Of a stretch of 64,000 nt of DNA, positions 27,211-34,833 are shown piece after piece. Below the pieces are notes generated by a model. That model saw only the letters and a program-made list of their open reading frames with translations. It was not told the origin of the DNA and ran no database searches. Every line of letters starts with the position of its first letter. Within the stretch, counting starts at the first letter, position 1. Position numbers and translations under genes: made by a program. Origin of the DNA: Nonlabens xiamenensis (GTDB lineage: Bacteria > Bacteroidota > Bacteroidia > Flavobacteriales > Flavobacteriaceae); NCBI RefSeq assembly GCF_003865345.1, contig NZ_RMVE01000001.1, positions 682,001 to 746,000 of the forward strand, written 5' to 3'.

Positions 27211-27512
27211 TCTTCATCGGATATACTACAAAAATCATTTATCTATACATCCAAGTTGGCAAAGTCGCTCTTTAGATCATTTCTCTGGTTGTCAATTCAT
27301 CTGTTTTTTATCGGTTTGTTGACAGTCGTCACCCAGATCGGTTGATTTTGATCAATCCAATCCTTGCCTTCAACCAAGATACTGGCAGTATAATTGTACA
27401 AAATTCGCTTTCATGGATGCCATGCCGTGCGACACGATGACCATATTCACTTCCAGGTCACTCCACGCTAGCCTGCCTACAACAGACAGGAACTGGGTTT
27501 GGATTTTTTACT
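27211..27512. other. Gene-free stretch before the glycosyltransferase
   Basis: No credible reading frame on either strand and no clear terminator or operator. A weak GCCTGCC..GACAGG inverted repeat lies near 27470-27490. It may be decayed sequence. Confidence 0.4.
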
Positions 27513-27520
27513 TAGGTTTG
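27513..27520 (+). promoter_or_regulatory. -7 promoter box of the glycosyltransferase pair
   Basis: TAGGTTTG fits TAnnTTTG and lies 17 nt before the ATG at 27538. It lies inside a longer possible reading frame (from TTG 27499) and so argues against that start. Confidence 0.55.
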
Positions 27521-27537
27521 CTTATTCCAATTCACCT

Positions 27538-28281
27538 ATGATCCATCGGCACAAAATAATTGTCGTCCTCCCAGCCTATAACGCTGGACGGACGTTAGAG
27601 AACACCTATAAAGAGATTCCTTTTGATATTGTGGATGATGTCATCTTGGTTGACGACTTCAGTACAGATAACACGAGTACTCTGGCAAGGGAATTAGGTA
27701 TTGAGCATGTCATTAGGCATGACGGCAACAAAGGCTATGGAGCCAATCAAAAAAGCTGTTATCGCAAAGCACTATCCTTAGGCGCTGACATTATTATCAT
27801 GTTGCATCCGGACTATCAATACACCCCAAAGCTGATCCATTCCATGGCTTTTTTGATTGCCAACGATGTTTATCCCGTGGTGTTGGGTTCCCGTATTTTA
27901 GGTAAGGGTGCCCTAAAAGGAGGTATGCCTTATTACAAGTATATCGCTAATAGATTTCTGACCTTGGTACAAAATATATTGATGGATCAAAAGCTAGCTG
28001 AATACCATACTGGTTATCGCGCGTTTTCTAAAGAAGTATTTGAAAAAATCAATTGGAAAAACAATTCGGATGATTTTGTTTTTGACAACCAGATGCTCGC
28101 ACAGATTTGCATGGCAGATATTGAAATTGCTGAGATCACCTGCCCTACAAAATACTTTGAGGAGGCTTCATCCATTAATTTTGCCAGAAGCACTACGTAT
28201 GGATTGGGCGTTTTGAAAACCTCTATACAATATTTCCTGCACCGTAAATTAGGGGTCAAATCTTCGCTTTTTAAACAATAG
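27538..28281 (+). CDS. Glycosyltransferase family 2 (polyprenyl-phosphate sugar synthase-like)
   Basis: 247 residues. GT-A fold with IIVVLPAYNAGRTLENTYKEIP, VDDFSTDNTS, GNKGYGANQKSCYRKAL and the metal-binding MLHPDYQYTPKLI in place of the usual DADxQ. The tail HTGYRAFSKEVFEKI is typical of dolichol/undecaprenyl-phosphate-mannose or -glucose synthases. No transmembrane helices are seen. It would charge a lipid carrier used by an integral-membrane transferase, and such a protein is encoded 2 bp downstream. Confidence 0.88.
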   Translation: MIHRHKIIVVLPAYNAGRTLENTYKEIPFDIVDDVILVDDFSTDNTSTLARELGIEHVIRHDGNKGYGANQKSCYRKALSLGADIIIMLHPDYQYTPKLIHSMAFLIANDVYPVVLGSRILGKGALKGGMPYYKYIANRFLTLVQNILMDQKLAEYHTGYRAFSKEVFEKINWKNNSDDFVFDNQMLAQICMADIEIAEITCPTKYFEEASSINFARSTTYGLGVLKTSIQYFLHRKLGVKSSLFKQ

Positions 28282-28283
28282 GA

Positions 28284-29708
28284 ATGCAGGCACACAAATA
28301 TATCCAACCCCTTTTGTTTGTGATAGCCATTCTTTCGGTAATGGTGATCTATATTTTGTCTTTGAATCACCAATTTTTTTGGGACACCATACAATTGGGA
28401 TCTCTACATGCGACGCATTTTTATCAGAATAATTTTGCCGACTGGCTCTTGCCCAACAGAATTGATAGTGGTCATATTCCCGCATTCGGTTGGTATATTG
28501 CTTTTTGGTGGAAGCTGTTTGATCGATCACTATTAACCAGTCATTTGGCAATGTTGCCTTTTGTAGTCGGGATATTGTGGCAATCCCATGTTTTAGTAAA
28601 ACATTTTTTCCAAGAGGTCAATCCAGGGATCGTGTATTTTCTATTGGTTCTAGATACTGCATTGCTTAGTCAGATGAGTCTGGTGAGTCCTGATGTGCCA
28701 TTGGTTTTCTTTTTTCTAATAGCTTTTAATGCTATACTGAGTAATAAAAAAATAGTATTGGCTTGTGCCATATTCCTACTTTTTTTGACAAGCATGAGGG
28801 GAATGATGGTCAGTTTATTGTTGTTGTTTATTGATGTTGCGCTTCATATCCAAAGGGATAGAGGTTTTAAAAAAATACGGGTGCAGTTGTTCAATCGCAG
28901 CCTGATTTATCTACCTGCCTTATTGCTTTTTTTAGTTTTTAATTATTATCATTTCAAGCAAACCGGTTGGGTGGGGTTCCATAGTGATTCGCCTTGGGCC
29001 AGTTCATTTAAAACTGTTGGAGTCACAGGAATATTGCGTAATGTGGTGATATACATCTGGAGACTATTGGATTTTGGGAGAGTATTGGGCTGTATACTTT
29101 TTGTTGCTTCCTCAATTTTACTTTTTAAAAAAATCAAGTCGGATTACCATGGTCGCATACTATTGATATCTGCATTGATTTTTCTTTTCTTGTTCCCATT
29201 GAATTTAATTTGGGCAAGCGGTTTGATCGGTCACCGTTATGTTCTCCCGGTCAATATATTGATTACCTTGTCTACTGCCTATTTTATAAATCTTGCGGGA
29301 ATTAAACGCCAACTTAAAAATCTAATTTTTGGTGTATGGGCAATTGTACTTATCTCTGGTAATTTCTGGGTTTATCCAGACCTTATCGCCCAGGGATGGG
29401 ATAGTAGTCTGGCCCATTGGCCTTATTACAGTTTACAGAAGAAAAGTCTAGACTTTCTTGAAGACCAGAAAATTGAATTTTCCCAAGTGGAGACCTTTTT
29501 CCCGAGCCACGGATATCAGGATGATTTTTTTCTCGATGGAGATCTGCGTTTAATTGATGGTTTTGAAGGGAACAAAGGCTATGTGATTTACTCTAATATC
29601 AATAATATCACTGATGAGCAATATGCTTTGTTGCATTCTGAAGCCTATACGCTTATGCAGACTTATAAGAGCTCTGGGATTTTTGTCAAGATTTTTCGCA
29701 AACAATAA
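28284..29708 (+). CDS. Multi-pass membrane protein, GT39/ArnT-like glycosyltransferase candidate
   Basis: 474 residues with about ten hydrophobic helices. After the first helix there is a periplasmic-loop-like segment FFWDTIQLGSLHATHFYQNNF, and a few acidic residues lie near the start, as in GT-C enzymes that use lipid-linked sugars. The C-terminal 100 residues are soluble. Family membership is inferred from topology and from pairing with the GT2 enzyme just upstream (2-bp gap), which would make its lipid-linked donor. It could instead be an unrelated O-antigen-type membrane protein. Confidence 0.7.
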   Translation: MQAHKYIQPLLFVIAILSVMVIYILSLNHQFFWDTIQLGSLHATHFYQNNFADWLLPNRIDSGHIPAFGWYIAFWWKLFDRSLLTSHLAMLPFVVGILWQSHVLVKHFFQEVNPGIVYFLLVLDTALLSQMSLVSPDVPLVFFFLIAFNAILSNKKIVLACAIFLLFLTSMRGMMVSLLLLFIDVALHIQRDRGFKKIRVQLFNRSLIYLPALLLFLVFNYYHFKQTGWVGFHSDSPWASSFKTVGVTGILRNVVIYIWRLLDFGRVLGCILFVASSILLFKKIKSDYHGRILLISALIFLFLFPLNLIWASGLIGHRYVLPVNILITLSTAYFINLAGIKRQLKNLIFGVWAIVLISGNFWVYPDLIAQGWDSSLAHWPYYSLQKKSLDFLEDQKIEFSQVETFFPSHGYQDDFFLDGDLRLIDGFEGNKGYVIYSNINNITDEQYALLHSEAYTLMQTYKSSGIFVKIFRKQ

Positions 29709-29788
29709 ATCTCAACCGTCGGCGGAATTATAGAAAAGTCGTCCTTGATTGAAAAGATATAAGCAACTTACTAATGTGCAATATGCTT

Positions 29789-30802
29789 TTATCGGCCTTG
29801 GCTTACAAGATCCAGATGCTTACTATTTGAAGCCGATTTACGGTAAACCCCAAACACATAATCAGAAGGATAAGTCTCTAAATAAAGATCTTCCAAAGCA
29901 AAAAGGTCTTGCAACAACGGTATAGTTTCAGGATTTTCTTCCGTAAAATGATGTGCGATGTCTTTAAGAATGTTGATCACCAGATTACCGCCAAAAGGCC
30001 GTTCCTCTAAGGTTTCATACTGATCGTGTAAAGCTGGAATAATGCTACTGGAATCCACACACTCTGAGGGGTCTGCCATGATCATCCTTAATGTACCGCT
30101 ACCATAAAATTTGTTTTTGGTCACTCCCGAACTCTTCCTTTTTCTGAACTTTTTAGGAATCAGTCGTAATCCCTTATTGATCCAATTCTTTTGATGAGAA
30201 GGAAACTGCAGTCGATTCGGTCCCACGTATTCGTTGATGACCAATAATCCATCAGCCCGCAGAATGCGGCCAACAATCGAATCGAGCAATGCTGGGATGT
30301 CCTTAAAATGGTGAAGTGAGGCGTGAAAAAACACCATATCAAAACTCTTCTCTGGTAGATCCAGATCATAAATGTTTTCACATAGGAAATTCATCTGGGC
30401 CAGATGCCGATCATCTATTTGACTTTTGGCCTCGTCCAATCTGTCCTGAACAATATCTACACAAGTGATTTGGTCAAAAACGCCAGTCGTGGCCAGTAGA
30501 AGTTCGTGCGCACAATTTCCCGACCCAAAGGATATCATCTTCAAGCCCTTTTTACCCGATAAGTACTTTTCAACCAAGTATGCTTCGTATTCTTTATGAG
30601 GATCGCCAGTGATCATTTGGTTCCAGCGTTGATTTACTTGTGGAATATTCCAGGCATTGGAAGATCTGGCAGCTGAATTGTCGAAGGCACTGCGGGTGCG
30701 ATCAAGACCTTTGAAATTGAATTTGGATAAGATAAAACCCAAACCGCGCTGTCTTAGCTTTCCGTAAACATCGATAATGTCGTCGAGTGTGAGTAGCGCC
30801 AC
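29789..30802 (-). CDS. Class I SAM-dependent methyltransferase
   Basis: 337 residues. The SAM-binding motif I is KMISFGSGNCAHELLL, followed by ITCVDIVQDRLDEA (motif II acidic) and FDMVFFHASLHHF (motif post-I/III). Both termini have extensions beyond the core. The start is GTG at 30802, with a perfect -7 box 11 nt upstream. The substrate is not predictable; the neighbouring glycosyltransferases make a glycan or lipid target possible. It diverges from glyS. Confidence 0.85.
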   Translation of the reverse strand: MALLTLDDIIDVYGKLRQRGLGFILSKFNFKGLDRTRSAFDNSAARSSNAWNIPQVNQRWNQMITGDPHKEYEAYLVEKYLSGKKGLKMISFGSGNCAHELLLATTGVFDQITCVDIVQDRLDEAKSQIDDRHLAQMNFLCENIYDLDLPEKSFDMVFFHASLHHFKDIPALLDSIVGRILRADGLLVINEYVGPNRLQFPSHQKNWINKGLRLIPKKFRKRKSSGVTKNKFYGSGTLRMIMADPSECVDSSSIIPALHDQYETLEERPFGGNLVINILKDIAHHFTEENPETIPLLQDLFALEDLYLETYPSDYVFGVYRKSASNSKHLDLVSQGR

Positions 30803-30813
30803 GCAGTTTTTGT

Positions 30814-30821
30814 CAAAGATA
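30814..30821 (-). promoter_or_regulatory. -7 promoter box of the methyltransferase gene
   Basis: TATCTTTG on the minus strand fits TAnnTTTG and lies 11 nt before the GTG start. Confidence 0.5.
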
Positions 30822-30840
30822 GGGAGGATGGGTATAATAT

Positions 30841-30856
30841 CGCTTTCGCGAAAGCG
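30841..30856. repeat. Palindrome copy, intergenic between divergent methyltransferase and glyS
   Basis: Perfect 16-bp CGCTTTCGCGAAAGCG between two divergent promoters. A weak flanking inverted repeat (GGGTATAA / TTATATCC, one mismatch) surrounds it. Confidence 0.9.
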
Positions 30857-30896
30857 AAATAACTTATATCCAGTACGTCTATTACTTCCCTTTTTC

Positions 30897-30904
30897 TATT
30901 TTTG
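30897..30904 (+). promoter_or_regulatory. -7 promoter box of glyS
   Basis: TATTTTTG followed by C fits TAnnTTTG and ends 5 nt before the ATG at 30910, implying a leaderless or very short leader transcript. Confidence 0.6.
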
Positions 30905-30909
30905 CAGCT

Positions 30910-32454
30910 ATGGCAAACAATGATCAAGACCAATTCAAAAAAGTACTCTCCCATGCAAAAGAGTACGGATATGTTTTTCAATCCAGCGAAATCTACGACG
31001 GGCTGCAAGCTGTGTATGATTACGGGCAAAATGGGGCCGAACTAAAAAAGAATATTCGTGAGTACTGGTGGCAGGCAATGACCCAGCTTAACCAAGACAT
31101 TGTAGGGATTGATGCAGCTATATTTATGCATCCTACAACCTGGAAAGCTTCTGGTCACGTCGATGCTTTTAATGACCCACTGATCGATAACAAGGATTCA
31201 AAAAAACGCTATCGCGCCGATGTGCTGGTGGAAGATTATTGTGAAAAACACCTGCAAAAAGCCCAAAAGGAAATCGACAAAGCCGCCAAACGTTTTGGAG
31301 AAGATTTTGATCCAGAAATGTATAAAACCACCAACCCTCGTGTGGTCGGTTATATGAAAAAAGCCACAGAGCCAACCGCCAGACTGGCCGAGTTACTGGA
31401 TAAAGAAGACCTTGCTGGTGTCAAAGCCTTGATCGAAGAATTAGGCATAGCCGACCCAGATACGGGTTCTAAAAACTGGACCGATGTACGCCAGTTCAAT
31501 CTGATGTTTGGTACAAAGATTGGCGCCAGTGCAGATACAGCCACTGATCTCTATTTAAGGCCAGAGACTGCCCAGGGGATTTTTGTCAATTTCCTTAATG
31601 TTCAGAAAACTGGGCGTATGAAAATTCCGTTTGGGATCGCCCAAACCGGGAAAGCTTTCAGAAATGAGATCGTTGCCCGTCAGTTCATTTTCCGCCAGCG
31701 CGAATTTGAACAAATGGAGATGCAATATTTTGTGAAGCCAGGAACAGAACTAGAGTGGTTTGAGGTTTGGAAGGAAAAGCGCATGGCATGGCACCGGTCA
31801 TTGGGGATGGGCGATGAAAATTATCGCTTCCACGATCATGAAAAACTGGCCCACTATGCCAATGCTGCTACTGATATCGAATTCAATTTTCCATTCGGCT
31901 TTAAAGAACTGGAAGGGATTCATTCACGTACAGACTTTGACCTGAAAGCACATGAAGAGTATAGCGGTAAGAAACTACAATTCTTTGACCACGAAGAAAA
32001 TAAGAGTTATGTGCCCTATGTATTGGAGACCTCTATAGGGCTCGATCGTATGTTTCTGGCTGTATTTTCCAATGCTTTACAAGACGAAACTCTTGAAGAT
32101 GGCAGTGAGCGTACCGTATTAAAAATTCCCGCTGTGCTTGCTCCGGTTAAAGCCGCCATCTTGCCATTGGTGAAAAAGGATGGATTACCAGAAATCGCCG
32201 ATGAGATTATCAACGAACTCAAATGGTCCATGAAGGTGCAATATGATGAAAAGGATGCGATAGGTCGTCGTTACCGCAGGCAGGATGCCAATGGTACACC
32301 TTATTGTATTACGGTAGATCACGATACCAAAGAGGATCATGCGGTGACCGTCAGGGATCGTGACAGCATGACTCAGGAAAGGATAGCTATCAAGGATCTG
32401 AAATCTTATTTGGAGCAACGTGTGTCGATGAGCGAGTGGTTAAAAAAGATTTGA
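30910..32454 (+). CDS. glyS: Glycyl-tRNA synthetase (dimeric, single-chain type)
   Basis: 514 residues. Class II aminoacyl-tRNA synthetase of the alpha2 type used by Bacteroidota. Motif 2 is visible as PFGIAQTGKAFRNEI..FRQREFEQMEMQYF, preceded by LRPETAQGIFVNF; motif 3 region is YVLETSIGLDRMFLAVF; and the C-terminal anticodon-binding domain begins near ILKIPAVLAPVKAAILPL. It charges tRNA-Gly. All core motifs are intact. Confidence 0.97.
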   Translation: MANNDQDQFKKVLSHAKEYGYVFQSSEIYDGLQAVYDYGQNGAELKKNIREYWWQAMTQLNQDIVGIDAAIFMHPTTWKASGHVDAFNDPLIDNKDSKKRYRADVLVEDYCEKHLQKAQKEIDKAAKRFGEDFDPEMYKTTNPRVVGYMKKATEPTARLAELLDKEDLAGVKALIEELGIADPDTGSKNWTDVRQFNLMFGTKIGASADTATDLYLRPETAQGIFVNFLNVQKTGRMKIPFGIAQTGKAFRNEIVARQFIFRQREFEQMEMQYFVKPGTELEWFEVWKEKRMAWHRSLGMGDENYRFHDHEKLAHYANAATDIEFNFPFGFKELEGIHSRTDFDLKAHEEYSGKKLQFFDHEENKSYVPYVLETSIGLDRMFLAVFSNALQDETLEDGSERTVLKIPAVLAPVKAAILPLVKKDGLPEIADEIINELKWSMKVQYDEKDAIGRRYRRQDANGTPYCITVDHDTKEDHAVTVRDRDSMTQERIAIKDLKSYLEQRVSMSEWLKKI

Positions 32455-32520
32455 TACCACCTTTGATATAGCCAAAGTTATTCAATTATCCTTGCCGGTA
32501 GGGAAGGTCAGGGTCTTATG

Positions 32521-33180
32521 CTATACCGTTACCGCTTTGTTCAAATAATCGCGAAAGGGCTTCATTTCCAAATAAACGTCCACACAACGTTGTTTGAAAT
32601 CTTCTTGGCACACCTCTCTTTGGGTTACATCATGACGCACAGCAAAGGTTTTTTGCCTGAGTAGTTGGATGTGCTCATGATCTTGGGAGTAGTTTTTTGG
32701 CGCTGTTTTAAGGCTATCTCCATCATCGACGATGTCAAAGGTGTCCGTGAAAGATTTCCTGTTGATGATCTTCTTGTACTCCTCGCCGTTGTAGTCGATG
32801 GCATCACGGATAGAATCTAACAACTTTTTTTTGGGCTTATAGAATCCGCCAGCAATAAAGGACTCCTCTGTTCCCAGATGTATGTAAAAATCACCTTGTT
32901 TACCATTTTCATTCAGGTCCATTCCTGCGCCAAAATGATCTTTATACACAGGTTTATCCGGATGAAACATTAAATTATTATTGATTCGATTGATTGCCTT
33001 GCGCCCTTCAATGGATACGTAGTCTGGGTCTGCTTTACCCAACTCTACATCCAATTCATTTAACCAAGAAATATACCAGTCTCTAACCTCGTGATAGCGT
33101 TTCCTATGCTCGTCCATCCACTCTTTGGAATTGTTTTTTTGTAGGTCACGTAAAAAATCATAGAGTTGGTAAAAGCTCAT
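32521..33180 (-). CDS. DUF2461 family protein
   Basis: 219 residues from the ATG at 33180 (SFYQLYDFLRDLQKNNSKEWMDEHRKRYHEVRDWY). The family signatures are the N-terminal FL..L..NNxxxW motif and INRINNNLMFHPDKPVYKDHFGAGMD. Function is unknown. An in-frame upstream start (33237) would add 19 residues encoded by the palindrome and its flank and is rejected as leader sequence. Confidence 0.9.
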   Translation of the reverse strand: MSFYQLYDFLRDLQKNNSKEWMDEHRKRYHEVRDWYISWLNELDVELGKADPDYVSIEGRKAINRINNNLMFHPDKPVYKDHFGAGMDLNENGKQGDFYIHLGTEESFIAGGFYKPKKKLLDSIRDAIDYNGEEYKKIINRKSFTDTFDIVDDGDSLKTAPKNYSQDHEHIQLLRQKTFAVRHDVTQREVCQEDFKQRCVDVYLEMKPFRDYLNKAVTV

Positions 33181-33206
33181 AACACAAGTTTGCTTGAAGG
33201 TATTCC

Positions 33207-33220
33207 GCTTTCGCGAAAGC
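33207..33220. repeat. Palindrome copy upstream of the DUF2461 gene
   Basis: 14-bp core GCTTTCGCGAAAGC (left C extends it to 15 of 16), 27 nt upstream of the DUF2461 start in the intergenic region. Confidence 0.85.
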
Positions 33221-33319
33221 AATAAGGTCTTTAACAAATTTTAATAATTATTGGCAAAAATGTAAGAATGCTGTGTATGAAACTAAAATATCTTTACCCA
33301 AATATTTAAATTAACCATT

Positions 33320-33538
33320 ATGAAAAAAGTAGTATTGAGCGTTGTCATGTTGTTTTTGGCCGCCACAGCCTTTACTTCCTGTAGAGAGACTGAAAAAGAG
33401 ACCAAAACCATTGTTAGAGAAGTGGAAACTGAGGCTGAAGAGACTGAAGGTGCTTTGGAAAGAGCTGCCAAGAAGGCGGATCAAGAAATCAATGAGGAGA
33501 TCAACGAGGAAATTGAAAATATTGGTGACGATAACTAA
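33320..33538 (+). CDS. Small acidic lipoprotein (72 aa)
   Basis: A 72-residue protein with a clear lipoprotein signal (MKKVVLSVVMLFLAATAFTS-C). The mature part is almost all Glu, Lys, Thr and Asp, with a probable helix (ETEGALERAAKKADQEINEEINEEIENI). A strong terminator follows. It resembles the next gene (33724), with the same signal design and an S-C-R-[ED]-x-x-K-E start to the mature chain, so the two may be paralogues. Function is unknown. Confidence 0.8.
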   Translation: MKKVVLSVVMLFLAATAFTSCRETEKETKTIVREVETEAEETEGALERAAKKADQEINEEINEEIENIGDDN

Positions 33539-33560
33539 GTCGGCCATTGATCATAACAAA

Positions 33561-33586
33561 AATGCCGCCCTTGGGCGGCATTTTTT
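33561..33586 (+). terminator. Rho-independent terminator after the 72-aa lipoprotein gene
   Basis: Stem AATGCCGCCC/GGGCGGCATT with a TT loop is followed by a T-run. Confidence 0.9.
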
Positions 33587-33677
33587 ATGTTAGTCCAAAC
33601 TGTTTTTAATCCTTGTTTTGGTGACCAAATTGTTTGTGGGTTGGTTAAAGTGACGGAAAAGTTTATATTTAGAAAAA

Positions 33678-33696
33678 CTGTGGTAGGTTACCACAG
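33678..33696 (+). promoter_or_regulatory. Perfect inverted repeat in the leader of the 55-aa lipoprotein gene
   Basis: CTGTGGTA ggt TACCACAG is an 8-bp perfect stem with a 3-nt spacer. It sits after a near-consensus -7 box (TATATTTA, 33664-33671) and 27 nt before the ATG. It could be an operator for a dimeric repressor or an RNA hairpin in the 5' leader. Confidence 0.5.
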
Positions 33697-33723
33697 GGAT
33701 ATGTCGTACCAAAAACTACACCT

Positions 33724-33891
33724 ATGAAAAAACTCATTTACCTCGCTTTGGCTTTATTTTTTGCTGCTCCTGTCATGACCAGCTGTCGTGATCAAAAGGA
33801 AGTAGAAGTTGAAACCCTGGATGAGGATGCCAATGACAGCACTGACGATGAAAGTTATGACACCAATCCGACAGAGAATGATCCGGATTGA
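33724..33891 (+). CDS. Small acidic lipoprotein (55 aa)
   Basis: A 55-residue protein starting MKKLIYLALALFFAAPVMTS-C, a good lipoprotein signal. The mature part is very acidic (RDQKEVEVETLDEDANDSTDDESYDTNPTENDPD). Its layout matches the 72-aa lipoprotein 186 bp upstream. A bidirectional terminator follows. It was found by reading the gap between the two terminators. Function is unknown; small acidic lipoproteins of this kind can be stress-induced surface or periplasmic proteins, but nothing here proves that. Confidence 0.75.
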   Translation: MKKLIYLALALFFAAPVMTSCRDQKEVEVETLDEDANDSTDDESYDTNPTENDPD

Positions 33892-33916
33892 TTTTTATAA
33901 TAACTACAAAAGAATG

Positions 33917-33945
33917 AAGGAGCTTCTTTAAGAAGCTCCTTTTTT
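33917..33945. terminator. Bidirectional terminator between the 55-aa lipoprotein gene and the S24 repressor gene
   Basis: Stem AAGGAGCTTCTT/AAGAAGCTCCTT is followed by a T-run on the plus strand. The repressor's stop codon (33928-33930) lies within the hairpin. Confidence 0.85.
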
Positions 33946-34701
33946 GATATTGGCTATTTCTGCGCGTAAACTGTCCAGCCCTTGTTTTAAAGTAATCATG
34001 GCTTCTTCTCCTTGGTGTACATCCAAATCAAAGCTCAATTTAGAATTCACTTCCCAAAGTTCTTTGATGTCGGCAACGGGTTGCTCGATCACGGGATAGT
34101 CCCGATTCAGGGAGATCAGATGAACCTCTTGGGGCGATGTGGTCTTGCGCAATTTTTTCACCAGTACACTATCGCTGGTCACCACGACGTGGATGCGGTT
34201 GTCATTGGCCATTCGCAGGCTCTCTACCGCGCGTCCCATTACCCATTCCTGGGGCAGGAGTACAGGTAGCATGCTATCTCCTTTGACTTGAAAAGCCCGG
34301 TAACTCCCCTCTTTATATTGGGGTAGTGGGATATGGAAGGCTGGTAAGTCGTTGTACCAATCGGTGTCCTGTACATTGCTGGCATATCCAGCACTGGCTT
34401 TGATGGGTACCATGATCATGTTTTCACGCTCCTGACTGTCCATGGTGATAATTTTGGGCGAGGTGTCGGCACTGGTTTCCAAATATTTATTGTAGCTATT
34501 GCCATAAAGCCACAGCGGATTCACCCGCCACTGGCGCAGCAACTCGGTCACGATACGGCCAGTGATCTTTTTTTTGCCTCGTTCAATATCTGCCGTGGAG
34601 CTGCCGGCATCCAGCAACGCTGCAAATTCACTTTGGGTTTTTCCCAGGTCCTCCCTTACTTGTTTGAACCGCCTTGCCTCTGTAGGTATCTCTTGTGCCA
34701 T
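33928..34701 (-). CDS. XRE-family repressor with S24 (LexA-like) self-cleavage domain
   Basis: 257 residues. An N-terminal helix-turn-helix (about 10-60: RFKQVREDLGKTQSEFAALLDAGSSTADIERGKKKIT) is joined to a C-terminal S24 domain (about 95-215). The LexA-type features are a candidate cleavage site Ala104-Gly105 (KASAGYAS), nucleophile Ser143 (KGDSMLPVLL) and Lys182/183 (VTSDSVLVKKL). A C-terminal helix of about 40 residues follows. Such proteins repress damage-induced genes until RecA filaments trigger self-cleavage. It diverges from the SRAP gene over a region with four inverted-repeat operators. Its promoter places the start point close to the ATG, so autoregulation is likely. Confidence 0.93.
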   Translation of the reverse strand: MAQEIPTEARRFKQVREDLGKTQSEFAALLDAGSSTADIERGKKKITGRIVTELLRQWRVNPLWLYGNSYNKYLETSADTSPKIITMDSQERENMIMVPIKASAGYASNVQDTDWYNDLPAFHIPLPQYKEGSYRAFQVKGDSMLPVLLPQEWVMGRAVESLRMANDNRIHVVVTSDSVLVKKLRKTTSPQEVHLISLNRDYPVIEQPVADIKELWEVNSKLSFDLDVHQGEEAMITLKQGLDSLRAEIANIKKGAS

Positions 34702-34705
34702 AAGG

Positions 34706-34735
34706 CAAATATAGCTTTTTTAGGAATATTTCCAA
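34706..34735 (-). promoter_or_regulatory. Promoter of the S24 repressor gene (-33 and -7)
   Basis: The minus strand carries a -33 TTG (34733-34735), a 19-bp spacer and a perfect -7 TATATTTG (34706-34713) that ends 4 nt before the ATG. Operator 1 (34723-34733) lies in the spacer and touches the -33 element, so bound repressor would block its own promoter. Confidence 0.7.
34723..34733. promoter_or_regulatory. Operator 1, GGAAnnnTTCC
   Basis: GGAATATTTCC, inside the repressor's own promoter. Confidence 0.7.
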
Positions 34736-34745
34736 TTTTAACAGT

Positions 34746-34756
34746 GGAATATTTCC
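34746..34756. promoter_or_regulatory. Operator 2, GGAAnnnTTCC
   Basis: GGAATATTTCC, 23 bp from operator 1 (start to start), upstream of the SRAP -7 box in the -33 region. Confidence 0.7.
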
Positions 34757-34764
34757 ATCAAATA

Positions 34765-34775
34765 GGAATAATTCC
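34765..34775. promoter_or_regulatory. Operator 3, GGAAnnnTTCC
   Basis: GGAATAATTCC, 19 bp from operator 2, directly before the SRAP -7 box. Confidence 0.65.
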
Positions 34776-34776
34776 A

Positions 34777-34784
34777 TATATTTG
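34777..34784 (+). promoter_or_regulatory. -7 promoter box of the SRAP gene
   Basis: TATATTTG is a perfect TAnnTTTG match lying between operators 3 and 4. A leader of about 44 nt runs to the ATG at 34834. Confidence 0.65.
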
Positions 34785-34807
34785 AAACCGTCAACCGGAA
34801 ATATCTT

Positions 34808-34818
34808 GGAATATTTCC
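34808..34818. promoter_or_regulatory. Operator 4, GGAAnnnTTCC
   Basis: GGAATATTTCC in the SRAP leader, 16 bp before the ATG. A half-site GGAAATAT lies just upstream (34797). Confidence 0.65.
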
Positions 34819-34833
34819 ATAAAACCGAAGATT

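Noticed and set aside
27470-27490. Possible hairpin GCCTGCC..GACAGG as a terminator or insertion-sequence end
   Set aside because: Imperfect, no T-run, no partner repeat and no transposase nearby.
33181-33237. 19-residue N-terminal extension of the DUF2461 protein
   Set aside because: It is encoded by the palindrome and flank; the family start MSFYQLYDFL matches the ATG at 33180.
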